From contig CANQSD010000005.1 in NCBI GenBank assembly GCA_947626385.1, forward strand, positions 1 to 35,379: a stretch of DNA of 35,379 nt, written 5' to 3'. The translations under genes and the position numbers were made by a program. Below the pieces are notes generated by a model that saw only the letters and a list, made by a program, of their open reading frames with translations, made no database searches and was not told the DNA's origin. Within the stretch, counting starts at the first letter, position 1. Each line of letters begins with the position of its first letter. Source of the DNA: an uncultured Oscillospiraceae bacterium. Lineage in GTDB: Bacteria; Bacillota; Clostridia; Oscillospirales; Oscillospiraceae. This document shows positions 1 through 7,783 of this stretch, piece after piece.

Positions 1-993
1 GGCCGGCCCCGCGTACCCGGAGGTGTCCACCCCAAGCCCCTGGAGCCCGGAGTAGTCCCCGTACTGCGCCTGGAGCTCAGCCATCTGGAGCCGCCGCTGG
101 TAGTCCTCCAGCTCCCGGGCCTGACTGTCCTGCTCCTGCCCGTAGGCAAACTGCCGCTCCCAGTTTTGCTGAGACTGGTCGGCCTGCCGCCGCGCCTCCT
201 CCAGCTGCTGCTGATACTGGGCGTCGCTGACCTGATCGCGGCTTTGCTGGTACCCGGCGCTCCACGCCCGGTAATTCTCATCGGCCTGGGCCTGGGCGGT
301 GGTGACGGCGCTCTCCTGAGCCCGCTGGTACTCCTGCAAAAGCGCCGCCGCCCGGTCGTACTCCCCCTGGGCCACGGCCTGGGCCACGGCGTTCTGGTAC
401 TGGATCTTGAGCTGCGCGATCTGGCTCTCCAGGGCTCTCTGCTCCGCCGTCTCCTGCCGGCCCAACGCGGAAAGGTCCCCCTGGAGCTGATTGGACCGGG
501 CAAGCTCCGCCTGTCCCCCGGCCCCGGAATTGAGCCCCGAGGCGGCGGCATACTCCCGGAAGCTCCGCCCCGCCAGCTCCGACTGCGCCGCGGTCTGGTT
601 TCTTTGGAGCTGGTACGCCTCCGGGATCGCCGCCCGCTGTTCCTCCAGCGTGGCGCTGTTCTCCTCAAAGGCGCTTTTGAGCTGGGCCAGCTGCGCCTCC
701 CTGGCCGCGTCATAGACGGCGTTCACCTGGTCCACCTGGGGCTGATAGGAGGGAAGCTGCGAGGCGGTATATCCATTCCCCCCGTTCTGGCCGGAAAGGG
801 GCGTGTACCCGCCTCCGTTCTCCCCGCCGGAATACCCCGCCGCGGCCCGGACATTCTCCGCCGCCCGGTGAGCCGCGTCCATGCCGGCCTGGTCCCCCGC
901 GGCGTTGGCCCGGTCCCACTCCGCCTTAAAGGCCTCCACCTGCCTTTTCTGCTCCTCATTAAGGAAGCTGTCGTCATAAACGGAATTTGCCAT
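1..993 (-). CDS. Phage structural/ejection-type coiled-coil protein (3' end beyond window)
   Basis: Open minus frame from ATG at 993 to the window edge (331 codons, no stop), MANSVYDDSFLNEEQKRQVEAFKAEWDRANAAGDQAG...AAGYSGGENGGGY..., Q/A/E-rich; absent from the ORF track because it runs off the edge. Confidence 0.7.
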   Translation of the reverse strand, partial: MANSVYDDSFLNEEQKRQVEAFKAEWDRANAAGDQAGMDAAHRAAENVRAAAGYSGGENGGGYTPLSGQNGGNGYTASQLPSYQPQVDQVNAVYDAAREAQLAQLKSAFEENSATLEEQRAAIPEAYQLQRNQTAAQSELAGRSFREYAAASGLNSGAGGQAELARSNQLQGDLSALGRQETAEQRALESQIAQLKIQYQNAVAQAVAQGEYDRAAALLQEYQRAQESAVTTAQAQADENYRAWSAGYQQSRDQVSDAQYQQQLEEARRQADQSQQNWERQFAYGQEQDSQARELEDYQRRLQMAELQAQYGDYSGLQGLGVDTSGYAGPA

Positions 994-1077
994 TGTTTGC
1001 TCCTTTCAAAAGGTATCCGGGCGGCCAAAAGAGGCCGCCCCTACGGCGTTTCTTCGGGAACCTCCCGGGTTGCGTAG

Positions 1078-1194
1078 GCTCCCCTTCGTAAGGGGAGCTG
1101 TCGCGAAGCGACTGAGGGATCGAGGGTCGAGGGTTAGAGCTCTATCGTCCTACCCTCGCTTCCCCCCCTGCCCCCCTCCTACGAGGAGGGGGCT
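1078..1194 (+). repeat. ~115-bp composite repeat, inverted copy at 2737-2852
   Basis: ggctccccttcgtaaggggagctgtcgcgaagcgactgagggatcga...tagagctctatcgtcc...cctcgcttccccc...tcctacgaggagggggct matches the reverse complement of 2737-2852 with few differences. Confidence 0.85.
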
Positions 1195-1294
1195 CTAAAG
1201 GGAGCGGCTTCGCCGCAACCTCTTTTGCCCCTCCAACGGAGGGGACAGCCGCGAAGCGGCAGGGGTGGTGACGCGGCGCAGCCTCGCCGTCAGC

Positions 1295-1452
1295 CTAGAT
1301 AACCTCTTCGCTCAACGCGTCCACGGTAATAAACACCGTGATCTTCTGCGTCCCGATGACAGCCCCGCCCTTGAACTTCACGCGCACGTCAAACTGGACG
1401 GAATCGTCCGCCGGGAAGGTGAAGGTGTCCTCCTGCAAAAGCCGCATATGGA
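1295..1452 (-). pseudogene. Truncated small phage protein (C-terminal part, ...MFHMRLLQEDTFTFPADDSVQFDVRVKFKGGAVIGTQKITVFITVDALSEEVI)
   Basis: Protein-like sequence up to the stop at 1295; upstream codons (to 1492) come from a hairpin repeat, suggesting loss of the 5' end. Confidence 0.45.
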
Positions 1453-1465
1453 ACATCACTGGCTT

Positions 1466-1629
1466 GAAAGGGCTTCGCCCTTTCAATGCCAAGGGGAACG
1501 TGCGAGACCCCCGTCCTGAATTCTGCGGAATTCAGTCCGAGGGTCTCTGCTGTCACGCTGCGCGCGCCGCAAGCGGCACACTTGCGTGACAAAAGGTATT
1601 TTTTCCGACGTACATGCCGCCGGAAAAAA
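1466..1629. repeat. Array of four consecutive stem-loops
   Basis: GAAAGGGCttcGCCCTTTC (1466-1484); GAGACCC..CTGAATTCtgcgGAATTCAG..GGGTCTC (1504-1547); GTCACGC..GCCGCaaGCGGC..GCGTGAC (1552-1590); TTTTTTCCG..CGGAAAAAA (1599-1629). Confidence 0.8.
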
Positions 1630-1659
1630 TGCTCGATAGAGGATTTAAAAATCAAGACT

Positions 1660-1851
1660 TTAATTTCTTTCTGCGCCGTTTATTGACTTCAAAATTGCGA
1701 CCGCGCTGAAATCCATAATTGTAGGCGGCAATAAAGGAATAAAAAAATCGCTGTGAAAATAAAACGCATTCATTTCATTAAGACAAAGCTGATAGTCATG
1801 GGGCGGATGCTTCTCATACCACCGCATGACCCATTCTGATTTGTTGACCAT
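1660..1851 (-). CDS. Small hypothetical protein (63 aa) divergent from HTH regulator
   Basis: MVNKSEWVMRWYEKHPPHDYQLCLNEMNAFYFHSDFFIPLLPPTIMDFSAVAILKSINGAERN; AGGAGG-type RBS upstream. Confidence 0.6.
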   Translation of the reverse strand: MVNKSEWVMRWYEKHPPHDYQLCLNEMNAFYFHSDFFIPLLPPTIMDFSAVAILKSINGAERN

Positions 1852-1869
1852 ATAAATTCCTCCTTTTGC

Positions 1870-1928
1870 GTACAAATTGCACGTTGTCACAAGCCTTATA
1901 TTAACGTACAATATGCACGTAGTCAAGA
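1870..1928. promoter_or_regulatory. Candidate operator: imperfect direct repeats between divergent genes
   Basis: CGTACAAATTGCACGTTGTCACAAG and CGTACAATATGCACGTAGTCAAGAG in the 1852-1951 intergenic region. Confidence 0.6.
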
Positions 1929-1951
1929 GTAAATTTTCAGGAGGAAGGAAA

Positions 1952-2170
1952 ATGTTTTGCAAAAGATTACGCGAAACAAGAATGACACGAAAACTAACCC
2001 AGCAGAAAATCGCAGAAATTGTGGGCGTTGCACTCAGAACATACCAATGCTACGAACAAGGAACACGGGAACCGTCTTTAAGTATGCTCGTAGAGCTGGC
2101 CGATGCCCTGGACGTATCAGCAGATTATCTTCTTTGCCGGGATAAATGGCTAAAGAACAAGTCCAATTAA
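1952..2170 (+). CDS. XRE-family HTH transcriptional regulator
   Basis: MFCKRLRETRMTRKLTQQKIAEIVGVALRTYQCYEQGTREPSLSMLVELADALDVSADYLL...; RBS aggaggaaggaaa. Confidence 0.85.
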   Translation: MFCKRLRETRMTRKLTQQKIAEIVGVALRTYQCYEQGTREPSLSMLVELADALDVSADYLLCRDKWLKNKSN

Positions 2171-2181
2171 AAAAATGGCAC

Positions 2182-2218
2182 GGGCGGGTTTAGAACCCGC
2201 CCCTTGCGCCGCTTTTTT
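2182..2218 (+). terminator. Rho-independent terminator after HTH gene
   Basis: GGGCGGGTTtagAACCCGCCC followed shortly by a T7 tract. Confidence 0.6.
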
Positions 2219-2340
2219 TGATTCCCCGCCCGCCCCCGCCGCCGCACACACCACCCCTGCCGCTTCGCGGCTGTCCCCTCCATAGGAGGGGCTAAAGTGT
2301 CGGGGGTGGTGCCATTTGCCGGAACCGTTCCGTCATCCAA

Positions 2341-2381
2341 CGCTCGCTTCCCCCCTGCCCCCTCCTACGAGGAGGGGGCTC
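2341..2381 (+). repeat. CGCTTCCCCCCTGCCCCCTCCTACGAGGAGGGGGCT repeat
   Basis: Same palindrome-containing unit as 1153-1194, 2737-2775(-), 2902-2945(-), 35165-35203. Confidence 0.85.
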
Positions 2382-2736
2382 AGAGACGGGGGATGGTGCG
2401 ATTTATCGGAACCGTTACGACAACGCACCTTTTTTGCCCCTCCTACGGAGGGGTGGCGCGAAGCGCCGGGGTGGTGCTGCAATCCGATTATCGGAAGCTC
2501 CAGCGACGCCCAACGGGCTCGAATACCCCGCCGCCGCGGCGGCACCCCTTTTTCCGAAAAAGGGGTCGAGGGAATAAGGTTGCGGCGCTTCGCGCCGCGT
2601 TTTAAATTAATTGCGCCGCAAAGCGGCGCAAACCTTTTTGACCCCCTTTGGGGCAAAGGGGGCAGGGGGGATTCGAGCCCCCGTCCCCGCCGCGCGGGCA
2701 AATCAAAGAATGCGCCGCAGGCGCAAACCTTTTTAA

Positions 2737-2852
2737 GCCCCCTCCTCGTAGGAGGGGGCAGGGGGGAAGCGAGGGTTGGACGATAGAGCTCTATCATCCA
2801 ACCTTCGATCCCTCAGTCGCTTCGCGACAGCTCCCCTTACGAAGGGGAGCCA
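2737..2852 (-). repeat. Inverted copy of the 1078-1194 composite repeat
   Basis: agccccctcctcgtaggagggggcaggggggaagcgagggttggacgatagagctctatcatccaaccttcgatccctcagtcgcttcgcgacagctccccttacgaaggggagcc. Confidence 0.85.
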
Positions 2853-2901
2853 ACGAAACCTGAAAGTCTTCCGATAGAATGGGACGCACTCCCGTCTTAG
2901 T

Positions 2902-2945
2902 GCCCCCTCCTCGTAGGAGGGGGCAGGGGGGATAGCGAGCGTTGG
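2902..2945 (-). repeat. Copy of the GC-rich palindromic repeat
   Basis: gccccctcctcgtaggagggggcaggggggatagcgagcgttgg. Confidence 0.85.
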
Positions 2946-3012
2946 ACATGCGAGCGGTCGGCTAACCGCCCCAAAGTACGCCATAGGGCCCAACCTGGGC
3001 GGCGGTACATAC

Positions 3013-3294
3013 TCACATGAAAAGCTGCTTTTCCATGCCGCCAGCGCAGCCAAAGCGTGCGTAAGCCTCGACCAGACTCTCGCCAAACAAGGCCCTCACC
3101 AAAATGACGGTAGGAATGTCACGAATAGAGACATTGGGATTCACACAACGAAAAAGGGCAACATCCATCCTCAAAATCGCCTCCTTTTCGCCATCAGGGA
3201 TCGCCATACGATGGATAGGTTCGTTGAAAGCGTCAACAGGAACAACAACATCGCGCATAGCTTGCGAAGGAACAGCAGAAAAACAGTTTTTCAT
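3013..3294 (-). CDS. Hypothetical protein (93 aa)
   Basis: MKNCFSAVPSQAMRDVVVPVDAFNEPIHRMAIPDGEKEAILRMDVALFRC...; normal composition. Confidence 0.5.
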   Translation of the reverse strand: MKNCFSAVPSQAMRDVVVPVDAFNEPIHRMAIPDGEKEAILRMDVALFRCVNPNVSIRDIPTVILVRALFGESLVEAYARFGCAGGMEKQLFM

Positions 3295-3322
3295 ATGGAT
3301 AATCCCCCAAAAAATTTAATAA

Positions 3323-3359
3323 CGTCCGCGGAGAGCGGGCTGGGTCGCCTCCGCGGACG
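3323..3359 (-). terminator. Hairpin terminator after HTH gene
   Basis: CGTCCGCGGAG ... CTCCGCGGACG, followed on minus strand by TTATTAAATTTTTT. Confidence 0.6.
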
Positions 3360-3399
3360 ATCAAAACGCCGTGGATGAGGTTACGGCGAGATGACCAAG

Positions 3400-3606
3400 T
3401 CAAATGCGGGTACCAAGGAGCCAGTCAAGAGAACACTCGAAAAAATCTGCCAAAGCAACAGCCACGGTCACGGAGGGAATACGTTCTCCCCGTTCATAGC
3501 GGCCAATGCAATTTTTGCTGAGGCCCACAAGCTCACCCAGCGTACTCGAAGGGATGCCCAGACGTTCACGACATTCGCGAAGCCGCCTTGAAAAAACCTC
3601 ATTCAT
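3400..3606 (-). CDS. XRE-family HTH regulator
   Basis: MNEVFSRRLRECRERLGIPSSTLGELVGLSKNCIGRYERGERIPSVTVAVALADFFECSLDWLLGTRI. Confidence 0.85.
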   Translation of the reverse strand: MNEVFSRRLRECRERLGIPSSTLGELVGLSKNCIGRYERGERIPSVTVAVALADFFECSLDWLLGTRI

Positions 3607-3617
3607 ATGGTCCTCCC

Positions 3618-5075
3618 CTAAAAACAGCCAAAGTGGAAAAAATCAGGTCGCGGCTCGCCGCCGAAAACAAAGCTTTCATAACTCTCACCGTCAAATTCGT
3701 CGTCCGGATCATCCATCATCGAAGATGGGTCGCTCGTCCCGTCGAGCGTCCGTGACACACAGTAATACCGCAGGGAATCCACGGTATGGGTCAGCTCGTG
3801 GGGCTCTTTCGCGCAGTCGTTTGGGTTATCCTCGTCGGCCTGGATGTCCCGGAGGTCGTTGATGAGCTGCTTGCAGGTGTTGAACACCATCAGCGCCGGC
3901 TTCCCGTCCTTCATGGGGGCCATCAGGTCCTTGATCATCATGTGCCCCTGGACCCGGTTGTTGCTGGCCTTCAGGAGGTTCACCCCGCAGGTCAGGAAGA
4001 TCTCCGCCATGGTCCGCCCCGTGTCCTTCTGGGTGCTCCAGAGGTCCGGCGGGGCGAAGGTCGCGGCGATCTGCTCACCCGGCAGGGTGCGGTCCAGGAT
4101 TCCCCTGGCCGCGTCCTGGACGATGAGCCGCTCCCGCGTATATTCCCGGTAGACCCAGCTGCGCCCCTGCTCGTCCACCGCGATCCAGTAGACCGCCAGC
4201 ATATCGAGGCCGTAGTCGATAGACCGGTATCTGGTCCAATGGGCCGGGATCTGGAACGGCGCGCAGGTGTGGGTATCCAGGCGGAATTCCGGGAAGTAAT
4301 TCCCGCCCAGGGCGTCCCAATCGCCGTACCGGTAGGCCCGCCGCACGTTCTCCGGCATCTGCGCCAGCATCTGGATATACCCGGGGGAGCTCTTCAAAAG
4401 CTCCTTGTTGTCCTCCACCGTAGCGGCGATGAAGGTGTAGTCCTCCGGGTTCTCCCACCCCTCGGGGTTGTCCGGGTCGTGGATATAGTCCCGGTCGATG
4501 AAAAGCCGCTTCACCCACCGGTGCCCCACGCCGCCGGGGTTGCAGGTGATATACATTCGCTTTTGATAGGGCGTGGTACCGCGCAGACAGCCCTTGAGGT
4601 AGTTAAAGCTGCGCTCCGTGAACTGCGTGGCCTCGTCTATGAAGATCCAGTCAAATTCAAGGCCCTGATATTCAAGCTCCGACTGGTCCCCGCTCCAGTG
4701 GCCGAATTTGATGGTGCTGCCGTTGAAGAAATACATGACCCGCGTACTGCCGTTGTACTGGCCGATTTTCGGGTCGACCATGCGGAGGATGGGCTGGATG
4801 TGGTTCTCCTCCAGCTCCGGGTACGTCCGGCGCATGATGAGGATGCGGATGCCGGGATTGGCGATGGCCCCGCCCACGGCCTTCGTCCGCACCGCCCAGG
4901 TCTTGCCGCCGCCCTTGGCCCCGCCGTACCCGATGAAGGGCGTGCGGGCCTCGAAAAAGGCCCTCTGCTTGGGGTTGGCCTCCCCGGGGGACCAGCTGAC
5001 TTGCGCCTTGCCCCGCTGCCTGTTGTCCGCCTCCGTGGCGTCTACCGCCCGGGGTCTCCCCCTCCGTCCGGCCAT
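3618..5075 (-). CDS. terL: Phage terminase large subunit
   Basis: Walker A-like GYGGAKGGGKT, FDWIFIDEATQF Walker B, ATCNP-like ITCNPGG motif, nuclease-like C-terminal half. Confidence 0.93.
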   Translation of the reverse strand: MAGRRGRPRAVDATEADNRQRGKAQVSWSPGEANPKQRAFFEARTPFIGYGGAKGGGKTWAVRTKAVGGAIANPGIRILIMRRTYPELEENHIQPILRMVDPKIGQYNGSTRVMYFFNGSTIKFGHWSGDQSELEYQGLEFDWIFIDEATQFTERSFNYLKGCLRGTTPYQKRMYITCNPGGVGHRWVKRLFIDRDYIHDPDNPEGWENPEDYTFIAATVEDNKELLKSSPGYIQMLAQMPENVRRAYRYGDWDALGGNYFPEFRLDTHTCAPFQIPAHWTRYRSIDYGLDMLAVYWIAVDEQGRSWVYREYTRERLIVQDAARGILDRTLPGEQIAATFAPPDLWSTQKDTGRTMAEIFLTCGVNLLKASNNRVQGHMMIKDLMAPMKDGKPALMVFNTCKQLINDLRDIQADEDNPNDCAKEPHELTHTVDSLRYYCVSRTLDGTSDPSSMMDDPDDEFDGESYESFVFGGEPRPDFFHFGCF

Positions 5076-5458
5076 TTCCCTGCCTCCTTCAAAAAATTTT
5101 CAGACCCGGATTCTATTTCACCCCCCCGCCCCTTTTCCGGCGGGGGTCAAAGCGCCTGTGTGTGCTTTCTTCTATACGCCCGCGCTCGCGGCGCCCCCGT
5201 TTTTCCGCCGGGGGCCGGGTCGGTCGGTCGCATCCGCGCCCCTGACCGGCCTCCTCTCATGCCCGTCCCGGGCGTTCTGCAACCCACGCCCGAAAATCCT
5301 GCATGAAACCCGCCCACATTGAACAAAATAATCACTTTGTTCAATTCACCAGACTAAAGACCCTTAGAGCCCCAGGCCTTCCGAGAATCCTGCAAAATTG
5401 CACTCCCGAAAACCGCCAAATCCGTCACAATGCCCACACCCAAACTTGCAAAACGCCC

Positions 5459-5899
5459 TCATCCGAAGGCCTTATCCCCGACCCCATCGGCCTTGATAAC
5501 GACCTCGATATTGCCCACAGCCCCCACCGGTTTGTCCGAATACCCCCCGTTGCACGGCTGTTTGAGGTTGAAAATCGCCATCGTCTGGAGCTTCTCATTC
5601 CTGACCCCCAGCGACACCCACCAGAAGGTCTTGAACTCCCACCATTTTTTTATAGCCTCCGCTCCCCTCACTACTTCGGGGTCCGTCTCACGGTCGCCTT
5701 TCTCCATCTCCTCGGCCCACTTGACATACCGTTCCATGGTATCCTGGGAGATGTCCGTAAACTTATGCAGGACAAAATCCACGGGCGGCTCGCCGCACGT
5801 CGTGCAATACTCCATCGCCTGCTCCAGCGCGCTTTCCAGCTCCTCCGCCTTATACTTGATGTTCACGAGACCGCCCCCTTTACACTTTTTCATCCTCAT
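5459..5899 (-). CDS. Putative terminase small subunit / DNA packaging protein
   Basis: MRMKKCKGGGLVNIKYKAEELESALEQAMEYCTTCGEPPVDFVLHKFTDISQDTMERYVKWAEEME...; position directly upstream of terL. Confidence 0.5.
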   Translation of the reverse strand: MRMKKCKGGGLVNIKYKAEELESALEQAMEYCTTCGEPPVDFVLHKFTDISQDTMERYVKWAEEMEKGDRETDPEVVRGAEAIKKWWEFKTFWWVSLGVRNEKLQTMAIFNLKQPCNGGYSDKPVGAVGNIEVVIKADGVGDKAFG

Positions 5900-6002
5900 C
5901 GTAACACACCCCCACGCCCAAAGTTCTCCAAACGGACACCACCCAAAAATTTTTTTCAAAAAAAAGAGGAGCCGACCCGCCGGTCAGCTCCTTTTCTGAT
6001 TT

Positions 6003-6152
6003 TCACTCGTCCCTTTCCCTGGCTTTGGGCTTGTACTGCTCCTCGCCGCTCTCGATGTAGAGAAGGAAGTCGTTGATCTCCTTCTCAGACCACCCGGCTG
6101 CCCGCAGGCCCAGGATCATGCGTGAAGTCTCCTGCATGTTCATAACGTCCAT
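6003..6152 (-). CDS. Small phage hypothetical protein (49 aa)
   Basis: MDVMNMQETSRMILGLRAAGWSEKEINDFLLYIESGEEQYKPKARERDE; below the track length cut-off. Confidence 0.6.
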   Translation of the reverse strand: MDVMNMQETSRMILGLRAAGWSEKEINDFLLYIESGEEQYKPKARERDE

Positions 6153-6154
6153 GT

Positions 6155-6355
6155 TTACCTCCTTTCTCCTGAATCGTCTGTCCCGCCCACATACATTTCC
6201 ATGGCCCTTCTAAGAACGGTATTGACCTTGTCCCCTCTCTCCGCGCAGGCGGATTTAAAAGCGGTCAGCAGGTCCTTATTCACCTTGACGGTCTGATAAG
6301 CCATGTTCTGGGCATCCCAGCGTGCATTTGCGGCCTTTTTGGCCTCAGATAACAT
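6155..6355 (-). CDS. Arc/CopG-like small DNA-binding (ribbon-helix-helix type) protein
   Basis: MLSEAKKAANARWDAQNMAYQTVKVNKDLLTAFKSACAERGDKVNTVLRRAMEMYVGG. Confidence 0.65.
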   Translation of the reverse strand: MLSEAKKAANARWDAQNMAYQTVKVNKDLLTAFKSACAERGDKVNTVLRRAMEMYVGGTDDSGERR

Positions 6356-6395
6356 AGAATCACCTCGCACTATTATTATATCCCACCGCCAGCAC

Positions 6396-6476
6396 GTTGT
6401 AAAGTGTACATCTTGCACAAAATACACGTTACAACTTTGTTTATTCTGCCATGTTGACGCACGTTATAACGTATGT
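6396..6476. promoter_or_regulatory. Candidate operator cluster between divergent genes
   Basis: Inverted repeat GTTGTAAAGTGTA...TACACGTTACAAC plus perfect palindrome ACGTTATAACGT. Confidence 0.55.
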
Positions 6477-6525
6477 TATCATGCAATCATCACGACAGGC
6501 CGCCCGGCCGGAAAGGAACCCCCCC

Positions 6526-6696
6526 ATGACACACACGCAGATCATCCGCATCCTGAACTTCCACGGCGTCCCCCACTTTGAGGAGAACGGCAGGATCTAC
6601 GCCGACAGCATGATCGCCTTCACGAAGAAATTCGAGATCGTTGAAGACATCACAAACTGGACCCGCCGCGAACTCCTGACCTGGCTCGGATATTGA
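6526..6696 (+). CDS. Small hypothetical protein (56 aa)
   Basis: MTHTQIIRILNFHGVPHFEENGRIYADSMIAFTKKFEIVEDITNWTRRELLTWLGY. Confidence 0.65.
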   Translation: MTHTQIIRILNFHGVPHFEENGRIYADSMIAFTKKFEIVEDITNWTRRELLTWLGY

Positions 6697-6752
6697 CTCT
6701 TGCCAATCCCCCGCCGATGTGGTACAATCAAAATACGAAAGGAGGTGCGACC

Positions 6753-6908
6753 ATGGGAACAGAAGCTGAACGGGCGGAGACCCGTAAGGCCATGGCTTAC
6801 GATCTCCAAAAGATACTCGAAAAGAATCCCGCCCAACAGACTTACACCGTAGAGGAGATCAAGAAGCTCATCGACGTCTACGTTGAGACCGCCAACCAGC
6901 CCAAATGA
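6753..6908 (+). CDS. Small hypothetical protein (51 aa)
   Basis: MGTEAERAETRKAMAYDLQKILEKNPAQQTYTVEEIKKLIDVYVETANQPK; RBS aaaggaggtg. Confidence 0.65.
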   Translation: MGTEAERAETRKAMAYDLQKILEKNPAQQTYTVEEIKKLIDVYVETANQPK

Positions 6909-6918
6909 TCCGCACCCG

Positions 6919-6953
6919 AAAAGCCGCCCCGGACTTCTCCGAGGCGGCTTTTT
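6919..6953 (+). terminator. Rho-independent terminator
   Basis: AAAAGCCGCC...GGCGGCTTTTT. Confidence 0.7.
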
Positions 6954-7157
6954 CTATCTCTTCCCGATCATCCAGTCCGCCGACACCTCAAACACCTCGC
7001 ACAACAGCCCCAGCACCTCGATGTCCGGCATCCGTTCCCCCCGCTCATACCGCCCAATGGCACTTTTACTCAGCCCGCACAGCTCCCCCAGCGTCCTCCT
7101 GGACATCCTCCGCCGCTCCCGACATTGCCTCAGCCGCCGGGCAAACACCTCGTTCAT
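6954..7157 (-). CDS. XRE-family HTH regulator
   Basis: MNEVFARRLRQCRERRRMSRRTLGELCGLSKSAIGRYERGERMPDIEVLGLLCEVFEVSADWMIGKR; close relative of the 3400-3606 product. Confidence 0.85.
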   Translation of the reverse strand: MNEVFARRLRQCRERRRMSRRTLGELCGLSKSAIGRYERGERMPDIEVLGLLCEVFEVSADWMIGKR

Positions 7158-7178
7158 CCCCTCGCCTCCCGTCAGATC

Positions 7179-7592
7179 CTATTCCGTCTCGTCTTCCGTC
7201 CCGTCCGATACCTTGATTGCGATCCCCGGCCTGCCGTGCCAATACTTTTCGATCTCCTCCCGAAACACCTGGGCGTCATCCTTCCAAAACCCCAGCTTCG
7301 TCATACAGTCCTTCAAAAGCTTCTGCAAATTGTCCGTGTCGGGCTTTGTGATCTTCGGTTCAAAGTTCTTATGCCTGCCATTGGTCGGAAAGAACCAATA
7401 CACCTGCAAGCTCACCGGTCCCTCCATCGGCCGCTCCGGCCGGTGCTGTCCCAAATGCGCCGTTAGCTTCGCCCGCGCGTCCCGCACCTCCGCCGGCTCA
7501 TAAGACACCGGCTTACCGTTCCGTACCGTCCACTTCTTCTCCTGATGCGTCGCCGTCGGCGGGATCATCGGCATAAAGAAATCAAGTGTCAT
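7179..7592 (-). CDS. RusA-family crossover junction endodeoxyribonuclease
   Basis: PMIPPTATHQEKKW...KPDTDNLQKLLKDCMTKLGFWKDDAQVFREEIEKYW: RusA-type D-N-K-D-D signature. Confidence 0.88.
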   Translation of the reverse strand: MTLDFFMPMIPPTATHQEKKWTVRNGKPVSYEPAEVRDARAKLTAHLGQHRPERPMEGPVSLQVYWFFPTNGRHKNFEPKITKPDTDNLQKLLKDCMTKLGFWKDDAQVFREEIEKYWHGRPGIAIKVSDGTEDETE

Positions 7593-7646
7593 TTCATTGC
7601 GTCCTTTCTAAGTATTTTTTGATAAGGTCAAAAATCACGTCAGTAA

Positions 7647-7779
7647 GGGGACATGTCAAGGAAATAGTGACCGTGAGGGGGGGAGCATAGCGACTCCCCT
7701 CACTGTTACCCTTGTCATGTACCCCCTGACAGTGACAGTGACATGTATATTTATATAGGCCTTTTTGTCACTGTCACTG
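7647..7779. repeat. Nested palindromes, candidate origin or attenuator
   Basis: Imperfect palindrome 7647-7725 and perfect 14-bp inverted repeat CAGTGACAGTGACA (7730-7743)/TGTCACTGTCACTG (7766-7779) around an AT-rich loop. Confidence 0.7.
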
Positions 7780-7783
7780 CCTC

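Noticed and set aside
166-1077. 303-aa plus-strand ORF
   Set aside because: Opposite the edge-truncated minus-strand phage gene (1-993), which has the more protein-like sequence.
2297-2863. Several overlapping ORFs on both strands
   Set aside because: Translations of palindromic repeats (e.g. PTLASPLPPPTRRGL on both strands).
1078-2945. Possible CRISPR array
   Set aside because: Repeats are in mixed orientation, irregularly spaced and palindromic, with no cas genes.
3786-5306. 506-aa plus-strand ORF
   Set aside because: Shadow ORF opposite the terminase gene.
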